Assembly (NCBI GenBank): GCA_014885115.2
Contig: WKLE02005347.1
Span: 9,873 to 42,166 of the forward strand
DNA: 32,294 nt
Source of the DNA: Asterionellopsis glacialis
Taxonomy: Eukaryota > Bacillariophyta > Plagiogrammaphyceae > Rhaphoneidales > Asterionellopsidaceae
Direction: 5' to 3'
Shown here: positions 1-10,266 of the stretch, piece after piece
Position numbering within the stretch: position 1 is the stretch's first letter
Layout of the letters: each line of letters begins with the position of its first letter
Notes under the pieces: generated by a model
The model's database searches: none
The model's input: only the letters and a program-made list of their open reading frames with translations
What the model was told of the DNA's origin: nothing
Position numbers and translations under genes: made by a program

Positions 1-489
1 ATTTTCGCTGGGTGGCGGGTCGCTCCGGTGAACGTTTCACTACCACATGACCCCCATCCTCGGCATCCTCCACTATTGTATTTACCTCTAACAGGTATGG
101 ATGAGATATAAACTTTTCAAGGCCCATGTAAAGTAGGGAGATGGTTAGGCATTACAACGTATTTTTATTTTGTTAAGTAAATTTGAAAAGTATAAATAAC
201 AACTGAAAAATCAGACGTTGTCAAAACTACGTTGAGCCAATGATAGTCAATGGTACAATAATTGCACAAGTTACATGTCCTAACTGGCAATTGAGTGGTA
301 ATTCTACTTATAATAGTATTGTAGATCATAATAACGGAATAAAAAATGTCCGTTTATTTTACTTCTTTTTTTATAATATACATTTGTTTATGTAAATACG
401 TCCTCTCTCTAGAGAGGATCCTTGCCTAATGTCATTCGGAATGGAAACAAAACATCATAATCGGCATATTCACTTTTGCACAAAAAAAT
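1..489. other. upstream non-coding region of the sulfotransferase-like gene
   Basis: No convincing reading frame is seen. The stretch is AT-rich and presumably holds the 5' UTR and promoter of the plus-strand gene that starts at 490. The one local structure I see is a perfect 12-bp palindrome, CTCTCTAGAGAG, in the interval around 404-417. I see no clear TATA element or RNA gene. Confidence 0.4.
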
Positions 490-1939
490 ATGTGCAACAA
501 ATCACCAACAACCAGATCACGACCCCATGGGCGTGCAACAGGCGGCGGTGACGAAAGTTACAGAAGCGTCCCGACAAATACTGCGCCATCCGAAAAAGAA
601 ATTCCCAAACAAAACACGAAGTGTTGGCATGTTTGTAAACACCTTTCTGTCATTGTTTTTGTATCGGCTATAATCTATTATTTATCATTTGAAGAACTAC
701 TATCCTTCAATGGTTTGAACAGGAGTATCGCCGAACAAACTGATTGTTTAGCAGAATCCGAGAGTCAACTGTTTTCGAAGGATGACAGAGTATACACAGT
801 TAATCAACAAAATCACAAGGACAAGAAAAACCGCACTAAAGCTACGTCTTCATCACCTCATATTGTGTGGCTTATGACGTTCCCAAATTCAGGAACATCC
901 TATACTATGACAAATATCAAAAGAGTGAGCCAGCGATCTACTGCTACAAACTATAAGAGAGAACTTACTAATCAGAACCTATCAGCTATACCAGTGTATG
1001 ACCACAGTCCATTCGGGCCATTTTTGTTGAAGGGGTTGGATTCAGTGGATCGAACTATGTTACCTCAAAAATATTTAATGACGAAAACTCACTGCGGTGC
1101 GTATGTTGTTTGTCTACTGTCTTTTTCAATATACTTACTCTGCCTTGATCTTATAAGCAAATCTTCTTGAAACTATTTATCTTATCTCCGTCAATTGCAA
1201 TATAGGCGGGCGATGTACTTTCTGCGACTCTGTTGCATCTGTAGAAACTCCTCATTCCTTTTTGAGAGCATGCAGATCTGATCAGGGTACTCTCCACCCG
1301 TATGATCCCGAACTAGTACATAAAGCAGTCCACCTTTTTCGCAATCCGTTCGATAATGTTGTAGCAAGATTTCATTTGGCATTAAAATCAGGTAGGAGTG
1401 CTGAATATTCGAAATCAAAGGAAGGCTTCTTGGAGTTCTGTGAGATGATCGATACAAAATTTGGAAAGCAGAGCCGTCTTATTTCTCGACTTACCGAACC
1501 ATCTATTTTGAACACATTGAAGTCGGTTCCGTGTTATCTTGATTTTATTCGGTATGTGGAGTGGCATAATCTCGCATTTGTGACTACTGATGAACTGGAT
1601 TTACCAACATACAGATTTCATTATGAAGACTATGAAACAAACTATAACCAAACAGGTAAAGTACCCATAAACAATTCAAAATGCATGCGCACGTTTTAAT
1701 TGCAGGCAAGGTAGTTTCACTAACAGATTATGCTGTGTGATTGCTTTTTGTTGAACACAGTAAATGGTTTACTAAATTTTCTAGAACTTGACCGAAAAGG
1801 GGGAAATTTAGAATTCATTACAGGAAAAAGCTACCAATACTTCACCTTGAAGCAGAAAAAGGATGCCAGCAAAGCGCTTGAACAGTTATCATCCAAGAGA
1901 ACCTGGGAAAATATTCAGCATTACTTTCCTAAGCCATAA
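490..1939 (+). CDS. sulfotransferase-like type II membrane protein (three exons)
   Basis: Probable Golgi-type sulfotransferase, a family that moves a sulfuryl group from PAPS to a carbohydrate or protein acceptor. I read exons 490-1096, 1206-1655 and 1761-1939. The introns are 109 and 105 nt, both GT-AG, and the frame runs on through both, giving 411 aa. Seen: a basic, polar N-terminus; one hydrophobic anchor at about residues 49-66 (type II topology); then a lumenal domain with TFPNSGTSYT (about 130-139), which fits the 5'-phosphosulfate-binding loop, and LFRNPFDNVVARFH (from about 246), which fits the 3'-phosphate-binding motif. The first junction creates THCGGRC, and the second joins ...YNQT to VNGLLNFLEL, a natural C-terminal helix; both support the exon model. 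ATG 490 is the first start in frame with the anchor. The acceptor substrate cannot be read from sequence. A frame-shifted ATG at 476 opens only a 65-aa overlapping frame. Confidence 0.8.
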
Positions 1940-2684
1940 AACTGTTAATAATAATATAGAATCTTCCATTTTGACAATACTGATCGTGTACGAGTATTTT
2001 GTGGTCTCCTTCTCCTATGCAACACATCGAAAAGTCGCCAAAATTAGTTGAATGGTGACGTGAAACTAAACCGTACACGATCCAAAGGATTCAAGGATAG
2101 GCGATGAGCGTGAATTGCTGTGTATTTGTGAAAGGGTTTTGCATAAATCATCACTTTTGCATGTTGTCTTCGAAAAAGTAGGACTATGCATCCGAAGGTC
2201 AGGGCGGCAAGTCTTGCTTTTTGAAACCTATGGCAAGGGAGAATTAACCTAGCGTTTCATCATGCTCCATATCTTAATGTGCATACATATACTGGCTACA
2301 GTAAGGTGCTTTATGAGGGAATTTTAGATATCAGAAGAAAATTTACTAAATCCATGCGAATAGAGGATTTATTACTAGTCAGGCACTGATTGCATTCTGA
2401 AAGCTAATCCATATTTACTTGGAGATGCTCTTGTCTTAGGAAATTGAGCAAACCTTGGAATTCCGTTTTAAACTCTGCGTTTGTAACACACAAAAAGACG
2501 TCGTCAAGACAACATACATACAGGCTCATCATCGACCATTAAGTTTTAGGGTGTAAAAAGCTGTGATGTTTCAATTTGGGTATTAACACACTGTCATTAC
2601 TTAATTTACTTAAATAAATATCTCTCTCGATTCTAACTTTGTTGTAACTTTTTTCTCCTTCTTTTGGGGGCGTTTCCTGGATTT
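1940..2684. other. intergenic region between convergent genes
   Basis: The two flanking genes point towards each other, so this stretch should hold two 3' UTRs. It is rich in stop codons on both strands. The only open frame, at about 1863-2051, overlaps the end of the sulfotransferase gene in another frame and has no coding character. No repeat or RNA gene is seen. Confidence 0.4.
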
Positions 2685-4849
2685 TCATGGCGAAAATACA
2701 ATGTGCCCTTCGCTATCAAGGCCAATACTATTCCAACAAGGACTATCACCGGCATCCGCATTTCGTGAATTATCGAAATTTCGCTGCTTTCTCTCTGGTG
2801 TCTTGAATCTTGAAGAATTTTTCACAGTCGCCGATAGCAACTCATTATTAATAGAAGTGAGGGAAACAATCTCATCATGCTCCTTCTGAATCTTCTCAGC
2901 CAACTCCTTGGCTTCTACCGCAAGTTGGAATGGCAATCTGTTAGGAAGACAATGCAACAGCCTTCGAGCTGAATCACCAGCTATTGCTGGTGATGGATTT
3001 AAATCAGATCCAAGTTGCGTCATGGCAAACATGAGACGATCTAATCCAGCAATGTCAACATCCACATTTCGTTTACTAATGGACTTGGAGTTTGTATTAT
3101 TATATTTTGCTAGAGCTGAACGTAACTGCCGCATCCTTCGAAGGAGAACCATAGCAAACGATCCTGAAGTTGTCAAGGGGTACACATTGGTTGACCCCTC
3201 CATGGCTTGATCTACAATAGCTGTAGAATCATTACATACACCTATCAAACCATACCCTCCAAAGGGTAAATCCAATTCTGTTGCTAAAGTATTTGTCACA
3301 ACAGCTACTAAACCTGCCAATCGAACTGCTTGGACGGCTCGGTCTCCTTTCCATGGTTCCTCACGACATTGCGTAGGACGCAACCATGGGACATTCGGAT
3401 TGTGATTGGAATGCCATCCACATAAACCTTCAATAGCCACATAGTGTTGTATACTTGCTTGGGAAATGAGTGGACCGCTTGTAATGTTCAAATCTATACC
3501 ACCATGTGGCATACAAGTCATTGCACCACGTCCAGTGACTTCATCTTGAAATCCACTTGATAAAAAGAAAGCTAGTGGCAAATTTGTCCAACTTCCATTA
3601 CGCTCCTTGACACATAAACCTATCCCAAAGGTTGTTATTTGAAGTCTAGGACAAACTTGTACATGATGCCCACTTTTGACAAGTGATTTAATAAAGTCAG
3701 CTGGATTGTCGATCAATGGATCACCACGATACAGACAAACTTGAAACAGTTTGTCGTTGGAAATATTAGCAGTATCACTATCATTGTTGGTGTGGATGTC
3801 AGAATTATGACCATCGTCATCGTCATCATGTTTATGGTGGCTGCTGTCTTCTTTTTCTAAGTATGTGTAATTATAGGCCAAGCGATTCAATAAGCATGCC
3901 AATAAACGATTTTCCAATATTTGTAGTTTGGTGTGTGTGTAATGTGAATTACCCCATCCAACATACAAATCAGGTAACAGTCGTTCATTGATGGGTGTAG
4001 GTGGTGACATGGATGTATCATTTGGATCAAAAAAAGTACGTCGTGTGCTTTCATCATCATCAGAATCACCAGAATCATTGTGATTCAATAATTCTACCAT
4101 GTTATCTAATGCACGATCCCAATGATGTGCTACACAAAATGGATTAGGTATCATTGGATGACACACATCAGTAGATGGCGATGATGACGAGGGTTCCACC
4201 GTATTGTCATCGTAGTGGGTACTATTGCTGCCGCTGTACGTGTTGGTATGGGATTCATTATTTGATGTAACATTCGATGACGATGAGTCAATAATATGAT
4301 TGTGGTCATTGATATTTTTCTCTTCTTCCACGGGTAATGATGATGTTGACAATGCTTGGTTCTCTTCTCCGTTTCTCTTGCCCAATGGCATTGAATTTTT
4401 TCCTTCTTGCGGCTCTTGTCGCCATATTATTGCATTCGGATGTTCATCTTCTTGTTTATCCAGTAAACGCATAGGTAACAATTCCTGTGACAATGGTGTT
4501 CCTTCTTTTTTATTTGTCTCGTCAGTTTGCGAAACATAATCATTATTTTTAGAACGTTGCTGTTTTGCCTCCTTTTCTATTTGGTTCTTTCCTTTTACCA
4601 AAGAACTTGCATCACCAAAAGATAATTCATATCCTACCTCACCTAGTTTCATTTTATCTAACGAGGAGGATGGTGGTGGTGACGAAGGGCTTATGTCACG
4701 CGTGACGTTGCTGCCTTTCGTATCATTATCATTATTTTCATTATCATCACTGTTTATGGAAGTTGCAATTTTATTGACTGTTGATATGACAGGTATCGTT
4801 AAAAGTGATAACGGGATACCTCCTTCATATAACAAAAAATCAGCAGAAG

Positions 4850-4880
<31 letters not shown>

Positions 4881-5936
4881 AGCATTAGTATTGACATTAT
4901 GTTGGTCAGAATGAGTTTTAGCACCTTTGTTTTGGGAAGATTCTTCGTCACGGCGTTGTTTTTGCGAAGTAGCTTCTTTACCAGGAAGCGCAGGGAATGC
5001 CCTGGATAGTTTCGTGGACAAACGTTTGACAATAGGGTTTCGAAGAATAGTATTGGATGATTTACCAATTGCCATTGGTACCAGTATGGCACTTACAGTT
5101 GGTCCTAATGCCTTTAATAATAATGTTGTTATTGCGGCCTCTATTTCTTTTTGTATCCAAGTTGGTACAAATTTTTGTATCGTTGGGTCATCCAAGATTA
5201 CAGGTTGTAAGGATGCAAAGTAATCTCCCACACTCATAATTTGACATTTAGAAGTATTACTTTGCTTCTTACTACCAGTACTATCCGATGAGGACGGCGA
5301 TGTGGATTCCTGCGTCTTTTCTTGTTCTTGGGATGCTTCATTACTAGTTTCATTTCCCCCCCCCTTTGGAGTGTCTTCTTCCTCGTCTGTTTCCTTGTAT
5401 GTTTGACAATACTTTGCTACAAACTCAGGATTTAATTTCAATGTATGCATCCATGGTCCCATAGATGTCGTTAACGCAGAGCTATTAGGACTACCATTCT
5501 GATATGGTTTTCGCACCATGAGACGTCGTCCACCAAATAAGACAGATTCACTTTGTACTTTCTTTTTGATTTTGGTACGAATTGATTTTTGATGATGACG
5601 TATTTCCAGATATATCGATGCCAATACAAAATACACCAACACAATCATAGCGATTTGTTGTAGTACTGCCGTTGTCGCCCAGTTGTCCTTCGTATCCAAA
5701 GAAGCAGCAGCAGCAGTAACAATGGACGACCACCACTTGGACCAAGTATCAAGATGAAAGGGATATTCAAACACACTTTGTATATCTTTCAATATTATGA
5801 TAGAACTTTTCCCCATCACACTAAGAACATCGAACCACGTTAGCTGATCCATGCCGCCAGGATTGGCATCACCGTCCATTCCTCGACTGCGGGGAGACGG
5901 TAATGGAAAAGCATTATGACTGTTCCTTCCCAGCAT
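2685..5936 (-). CDS. orphan 1083-aa single-pass membrane protein, low-complexity centre
   Basis: I do not recognise the family. It is one uninterrupted frame. Seen: a short N-terminus; one hydrophobic segment at about residues 88-110, followed by a basic stretch (EIRHHQKSIRTKIKKK); and a moderately conserved-looking block at about 170-310 (SVGDYFASLQPVILDDPTIQKFVPTWIQ), with a weakly hydrophobic amphipathic part after it. Then come roughly 300 residues of Ser/Asn/Asp/Thr-rich low complexity, including a run of about 12 Thr. The C-terminal half, from about residue 600, is a folded-looking domain rich in Cys, Gly, Trp and His (VGWGNSHYTHTK, GHHVQVCPRL, IEGLCGWHSN, LPFGGYGLIG). The ordered ends make a real gene likely despite the low complexity. 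The start at 5936 is the first ATG. Function and localisation are unknown; a membrane-anchored protein with a long disordered linker is an inference. Confidence 0.75.
4849..4883. repeat. (GTT)n trinucleotide microsatellite inside a coding region
   Basis: About twelve consecutive GTT units on the plus strand. They read as ACA/ACC-type threonine codons in the minus-strand gene and give a poly-Thr tract near residue 351 of the 1083-aa protein. Being a triplet, it can change length without shifting the frame. In the other minus-strand frame it would encode poly-Gln, which produces a spurious open frame there. Confidence 0.9.
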
Positions 5937-6220
5937 GTATCAAACTTGATTGTGATTTCCCTGTGTAGGTCCAGAGAGGGTCAGTCTATTTTGTGTTACG
6001 CCAAGAGAAGCAAACTCAATGATGTTATCGTTCTGTGTCGAGGGATATCAAAAGTTCTTTAGCTTTAAGTAAATTTTAATAATTTTGAATATATTGAGAT
6101 TTGTAATTTTTATTTTGCTAAATATCAATACAACAAATATATTGGAAAATAATATTCAATTTTAATTTTTAAAATATTATCAATTAACGTATGCTCTTTC
6201 AATTATTTGACCCAGCGCCT

Positions 6221-7017
6221 GCACTCTCGGAAGTTCGCTTATTAGATCTTGTCTTGTAGGCTTGTAGGACTGCCACAAAGTCGGTATGCACGGTACCAAA
6301 ATTAGCGATGGATCGCAAGTTTTAAAATTTTAAAGGGAACACTGCCTCTTCATCTCTCTCACGTTCATTGTTATCTGAAACACAGTATGAGAAAGTAACA
6401 AGAATTATAATATAAAGTAATGGTAGTATTAACACCTAAGAAGGATTGCACTTGGTGAAGTAGGTTTTCTTCGTATTATTTTTGACAGAGGCAACCATAT
6501 TATAGATTTGTTCACATCTTTTTCTAATATTTTGGTAATACGTTGGTAATGTTGTATAAAGTGGTCGCAAAAGCGAAAACTAAACAGACCTTCAGGAATC
6601 GTCAGGATGAAATAATAAGATAAATGTGGTTTGTGCAGATATTCCTGTACGCAAGTGAGACTTATACTTCTCTAAAAGCAAAAACAAGGACACTGATATA
6701 AAAAGGTGTAGACGAATCCACACGATAAATGAATATGCAGATAATAGTATCGAGTATGCACGTGCGCCTTTATCTTTCAACAAAAAAAGGCCGTAGATAG
6801 GATTTCTTTACTGCGACTTGATCTTGGGTTCTCCATCCTTACCGAGCTCATTTGTTTGTTTTGAAAGTTTCTTCACGGGGACACTTTTCTTCGTAGTACT
6901 AGGTTTGACTTGATCCTCGTCTCCAATCACATCAAATGCTCCAGCAGCATAAAATGCGGCAAAGGAAAAAAGGACATGAATTGCAACGAACGCACGTTCT
7001 ACGTCTTTGGCAAATAA
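6221..7017. repeat. segmental duplication, copy A (intact)
   Basis: This stretch recurs, in the same orientation, at 10267-10960. Both copies begin abruptly with gcactctcggaagttcgct and stay closely similar through the 3' flank and the last part of the multipass membrane protein gene. Copy A carries about 97 nt (roughly 6502-6598) missing from copy B, and 18 coding bases at about 6940-6958 that copy B lacks. An 18-nt match further on (7991-8008 here, 10960-10977 in copy B) shows that the original duplicated unit reached at least to 8008. Confidence 0.9.
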
Positions 7018-7761
7018 AGTAGTATTGTGCATGTTTTTGAAATGAAGTACAAAGAAAAGAACAGCGAAGAGACAATTCAAACGATTTGTCCTCACACCAG
7101 ATGTTCGGAATGCTGCATAGACATTGAGTGCAGATGGGAAACACCAAGCACCCTCAATGCGTGCAGCAAACATCATGCCTGGGTCAAACTTGTTTTCTTT
7201 CACGGCAGGTGCCATGAATTCTTCAAGAGCACCATTGATGTAAAGTCGTCCTCCAAAATATACACCATATAACCCGGCGAAGAGGAGCACCCAAAACAAA
7301 GCTTTGGACGGCGGTGTCGTAATTGGTTGTTTCGCAACATCTTGGCAAGATTGACTAATGGCAAAAGCTGTAAGTCCTCCAAGAAATACTTTAATGGCAA
7401 TGTCAATAAGAAGGGGTGTTTTGACAAAATTTTCTTCGTCCTGTACCGCCATATAAAGGATAGGGAGAGAAGCCAGATGTGCAATGAGATGAGACATTGC
7501 CGCAACCAACACATTGCGATCGACCTGTTGTCGACGAAAAAAAAATAACTGTCCAAGTCCAAAGGTAATCATCAAACAGCCTACTTCACGAAGATAGCAT
7601 TCCGTGGGAGGGTACATCGTTGTAGTTGATGATTCTTCTTCAAGAGCTTTAAAGTACGGGAGCACACCATTAACACCAAAGAAGTAATCTGGTGCAAAGT
7701 ACAAGGGAAGGCCAAGTGCCAACTCGTACGCAGCTGAGCAATAATTGATGGTTTGAAGCAT
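6808..7761 (-). CDS. multipass membrane protein of unknown function
   Basis: 317 aa in one exon, family not recognised. The protein has about six or seven hydrophobic stretches: near residues 8-30 (YELALGLPLYFAPDYFFG), 60-78 (REVGCLMITFGLGQLFFF), 85-105, 118-138 (DIAIKVFLGGLTAFAIS), 155-175 (LFWVLLFAGLYGVYFGG), 225-240 (LNCLFAVLFFVLHF) and 258-275 (IHVLFSFAAFYAAGAF). It ends in a charged, Lys-rich cytosolic-type tail (STTKKSVPVKKLSKQ). The start is the only ATG at the front of the frame. Two broken relatives of its 3' end lie 4 kb away, so this is the one complete member of a small local family. The topology suggests a small integral membrane protein; no transporter signature is visible. Confidence 0.7.
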   Translation of the reverse strand: MLQTINYCSAAYELALGLPLYFAPDYFFGVNGVLPYFKALEEESSTTTMYPPTECYLREVGCLMITFGLGQLFFFRRQQVDRNVLVAAMSHLIAHLASLPILYMAVQDEENFVKTPLLIDIAIKVFLGGLTAFAISQSCQDVAKQPITTPPSKALFWVLLFAGLYGVYFGGRLYINGALEEFMAPAVKENKFDPGMMFAARIEGAWCFPSALNVYAAFRTSGVRTNRLNCLFAVLFFVLHFKNMHNTTLFAKDVERAFVAIHVLFSFAAFYAAGAFDVIGDEDQVKPSTTKKSVPVKKLSKQTNELGKDGEPKIKSQ

Positions 7762-8224
7762 ATCTCCTTCGGGGGGCGAGACACTGGTGAATGTTATAAC
7801 TAATTATAGTTGTAGTTCGCTAAATCAGGATGCAATCGTATTCTTATGGAAAATTGATGAAAATCCAGAAGGAATTCGAAATCTTTTGGTTGATATTTGC
7901 CTTGATGACATGGAGTTCGCGTTTTTTTGTTTTCTCTGTGAGCAAAAGTGTGGATAGCTTCTTACCACAGATAAACCAATCAGAACACACAGAAAGTCTG
8001 ATCTTTGTCCCTTACATCCGTAATGGTTCTATCTCGATAACAAGCACAGGAACACCATGGCAACTGGTATTGTTTCCACGTTGAAATCTACATAGATGAT
8101 CACACATGTTTGCCAGTGTCACGGACTCTCGAAGCAAAGACAATCATACCGAAGTCGTGCTGAGACTTTTTTTAAAAAAAATACATTAGTCTAGCTAGAG
8201 AGGAATAAATTCCATGAAGTCATT
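7762..8224. other. divergent intergenic region
   Basis: Promoter region between the minus-strand multipass gene and the small plus-strand gene. An open frame at 7830-8084 (84 codons) has no recognisable domain or coding bias, and I do not call it. Positions 7991-8008 hold the 18-nt sequence AGAAAGTCTGATCTTTGT that also marks the deletion junction in duplicate copy B. Confidence 0.4.
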
Positions 8225-8546
8225 ATGCCAAAAGAAAAGTGGCCCGAAGAGATGTGGCAACTCGTTTTGAACAATTTATACAGGATATATCTGGATGACG
8301 CCGTTGCCCATGTTGAAAACCTTTGTAAAGGAATGCCACCGTTAGCACCTGCAAACCAAAGTGATGAGCCAAATATTAAAAAGAGGCATGTTTTTAATTT
8401 TTTGAACATTTTTCTGTTTTCATTTTTCATTGTGATTTACTGAAAAGATTTCTGAAAACCCGGTGAGTCTGGAAGACTCTTGTGATGATGAAGGATCAAA
8501 GGGAACTATTTTGGGAGCGAATCTACTAAAGACCACTGCAGTATAG
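8225..8546 (+). CDS. small two-exon hypothetical protein (87 aa)
   Basis: Exon 1 is 8225-8389 and exon 2 is 8448-8546, joined in phase 0 across a 58-nt intron (GTTTTTAA...TGAAAAG). Without splicing, the frame runs into intronic AT-rich sequence and ends at 8443. Spliced, it gives a soluble, acidic 87-aa protein: WPEEMWQLVLNNLYRIYLDD near the N-terminus, then a Cys residue, a short linker (NIKKRHISENPVSLEDS) and a final LLKTTAV. The first helix resembles the start of an F-box-like helical motif, but that is only a resemblance. The upstream in-frame stop at 8192 makes 8225 the first usable ATG. The donor (GTTTTT) is weak, so the gene could instead be a fragment. Confidence 0.35.
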
Positions 8547-8548
8547 AG

Positions 8549-8883
8549 TCCAATGGATTCCCCTCATTCACTAATACATAAACTTCAAACTTATTTCATA
8601 GACTACGATACAGTATGTGCGATATAAAACTGGTTTTCCAATTTCTGTGACAGTTGTCATTGACAAACATTGTCATTTGAAATGACCCTCTTTCGAATTG
8701 ACGAGCGAGCAAAATCATTTTAGCTTAAAGCTCATTTGATATTGAGCATCCTTGAAATTGTAATTTTGCACCTACATGTACACATTTTAGCTGAAATTAA
8801 TTTTTTTCTTTGCAACCTCTTTTTCTTTGAAGAATGCAGAATCCATGTTTACATCGGTGTACTGTAAAGGCTGTCTTTTTAAT
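8549..8883. other. intergenic region between convergent genes
   Basis: AT-rich, holding the 3' flanks of the small plus-strand gene and the minus-strand Nudix gene. The stretch around 8648-8690 has TTGTCATTGACAAACATTGTCATTTGAAATGA, shown here only as a cluster of TTGTCA/TGACAA words capable of a short stem. No gene is seen. Confidence 0.35.
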
Positions 8884-10083
8884 TTACTGACAATCACCGC
8901 TCCTTAATTCGCGTAATATATCCAAGTAACCATCCACTTGAGGCGAAATGTTGCCAGTTCTAAGCAAGTAATCGATAATGACTGGGTAACAATTCGGTTT
9001 GATAGGATCAGGGTATTCCCTTCCCATACTTTCCTTCACTTGCTCCAAATCCCACAAAAAGAATTCTTCAACTTCACCATCGACTACTTTGGGCGTAAAG
9101 CTTTCTGGTAAATTCAAGTCATAGCAAAATAGCACAACACGGCTAACCCTATCGGATCGCTCTGAATATGTTTCATAGCTAATCGCTCCAGCTGCTTGCA
9201 TTCCAGCTCGTGCAAGGTCCTCCGGAACTCCCGCCTCTTCCATACATTCTTTAACTACATTTTCTTCTAAACTCAAACCTGCTGGTTGACCGCCTGCAAC
9301 CATATGATCAAGCATACCCGGAAACTTGGACTTTGTGGCAGATCGTCGCGCAATCCACATTTTATCACCACAAAGGCCATTAATATGTACGCCATATTCC
9401 ATAACACCCAAAAGCGATACAGCTGCACGTTCCATTAAAAATACAGGATCATTATAAAATCCATTGGAAACAGGGTACAATTCATCTCTCCACCCATCAA
9501 TCAGATCCCGATCTCTAAGCGATGTCATCACACTCTGAACTGCATCTGTTCGGGCAGTCACAGTTGCCTCTACCGAGTCTGACAAAGTTAAAACCTTCCT
9601 TTCATTGTTACTCTTGCCGGATTGCAATCCTTTATGGTTGGGTACTATAATTTCAAATATGCCTCTTCCATTCTCCACTAAAAAGTTTGCCATTTGTGGA
9701 GAAAGTTTGCCCAAATTAATTCCATCTACTTGGAATTGCATAAAATCTATAGACGCCATGGCAGCTTCATTTCGATTCACTTGTCGTATCCTGTAAAGCA
9801 TATCCTGGACTAGTTGCTGTTCCATTTTGTGCTGTTCTTTCGCTTGTTGTACAATGCCAGAAGAAAACAATCGAGTTCGTGTCGAAGTCAGTCCAATTCT
9901 CCTTGTGCTACTAATAGTAGTATCTGTAATACCTTTTGCTGCGATTGTAGTCAAAGGTTGCCAACGAAGACATCTTGCTCCTACCAAAGATGTTGTTCTT
10001 GTTGTTGCGAATGCCGATACGCAGCGGCTTGTCAAGGTGCATTGTACTACAATCATAACCACAATTAGCTTCTTAGTAAGCAT
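8884..10083 (-). CDS. Nudix hydrolase, thiamine-pyrophosphokinase-like (DUF4743 type), plastid-targeted
   Basis: Hydrolase of the Nudix superfamily, in the subgroup that pairs an N-terminal DUF4743-like domain with a Nudix domain, as in yeast thiamine pyrophosphokinase N-terminal parts and plant NUDT20/24. Those enzymes act on damaged or oxidised thiamine diphosphates; that activity here is inference from the family. I start at ATG 10083 (399 aa), because it gives a clean signal peptide (LTKKLIVVMIVVQCTLTSRC) followed by VSAFA, the diatom plastid cleavage motif, with a Ser/Thr/Arg-rich transit peptide after it. The same frame extends to an ATG at 10188, which would bury the signal peptide behind 35 residues. 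The Nudix box sits at about 264-286 (VAGGQPAG...ENVVKECMEEAGV). Its first Glu is Leu and its Arg is Lys, as I recall for this subgroup, while KE..EE is intact. GEVEEFFLW and the C-terminal YLDILREL also fit the family. Confidence 0.85.
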   Translation of the reverse strand: MLTKKLIVVMIVVQCTLTSRCVSAFATTRTTSLVGARCLRWQPLTTIAAKGITDTTISSTRRIGLTSTRTRLFSSGIVQQAKEQHKMEQQLVQDMLYRIRQVNRNEAAMASIDFMQFQVDGINLGKLSPQMANFLVENGRGIFEIIVPNHKGLQSGKSNNERKVLTLSDSVEATVTARTDAVQSVMTSLRDRDLIDGWRDELYPVSNGFYNDPVFLMERAAVSLLGVMEYGVHINGLCGDKMWIARRSATKSKFPGMLDHMVAGGQPAGLSLEENVVKECMEEAGVPEDLARAGMQAAGAISYETYSERSDRVSRVVLFCYDLNLPESFTPKVVDGEVEEFFLWDLEQVKESMGREYPDPIKPNCYPVIIDYLLRTGNISPQVDGYLDILRELRSGDCQ

Positions 10084-10221
10084 ATTACAAAAATTTACAC
10101 CTTCGGCTCTTGTGAGTTCGACGTCAAGGAGAACTGTAAAGTCAAAGTTTCTTGTGTTGTTGGAAGTGTGCGAACCCCCCCAAAACAAGCACCATGTATG
10201 CGGGAACTGTGTGACACAGGC

Positions 10222-10262
10222 GGAGGATGCGGGAATTTTAAGAAAACCGTTACAGAAAGATG
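10222..10262 (-). promoter_or_regulatory. 41-nt upstream element shared with the aspartyl-tRNA synthetase gene
   Basis: Bases 10222-10262 match 13707-13747 at 35 of 41 positions without gaps (core: cgggaatttt, agaaaac, gttacaga). It lies about 140 bp upstream of the Nudix start at 10083; the partner lies about 185 bp upstream of the synthetase start at 13523. Both have the same orientation relative to their gene. A shared promoter or 5' UTR element is the simplest reading. Confidence 0.5.
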
Positions 10263-10266
10263 ATTT

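Noticed and set aside
476..673. 65-codon plus-strand frame at the sulfotransferase start
   Set aside because: Overlaps the N-terminus of the real gene in another frame and has no domain of its own.
2310..2335. gagggaattttaga, similar to the core of the 41-nt shared element
   Set aside because: Only about ten bases match and it is in a 3' flank, so chance is sufficient.
7830..8084. 84-codon plus-strand frame
   Set aside because: No recognisable motif, no sign of splicing partners; lies in a promoter region.
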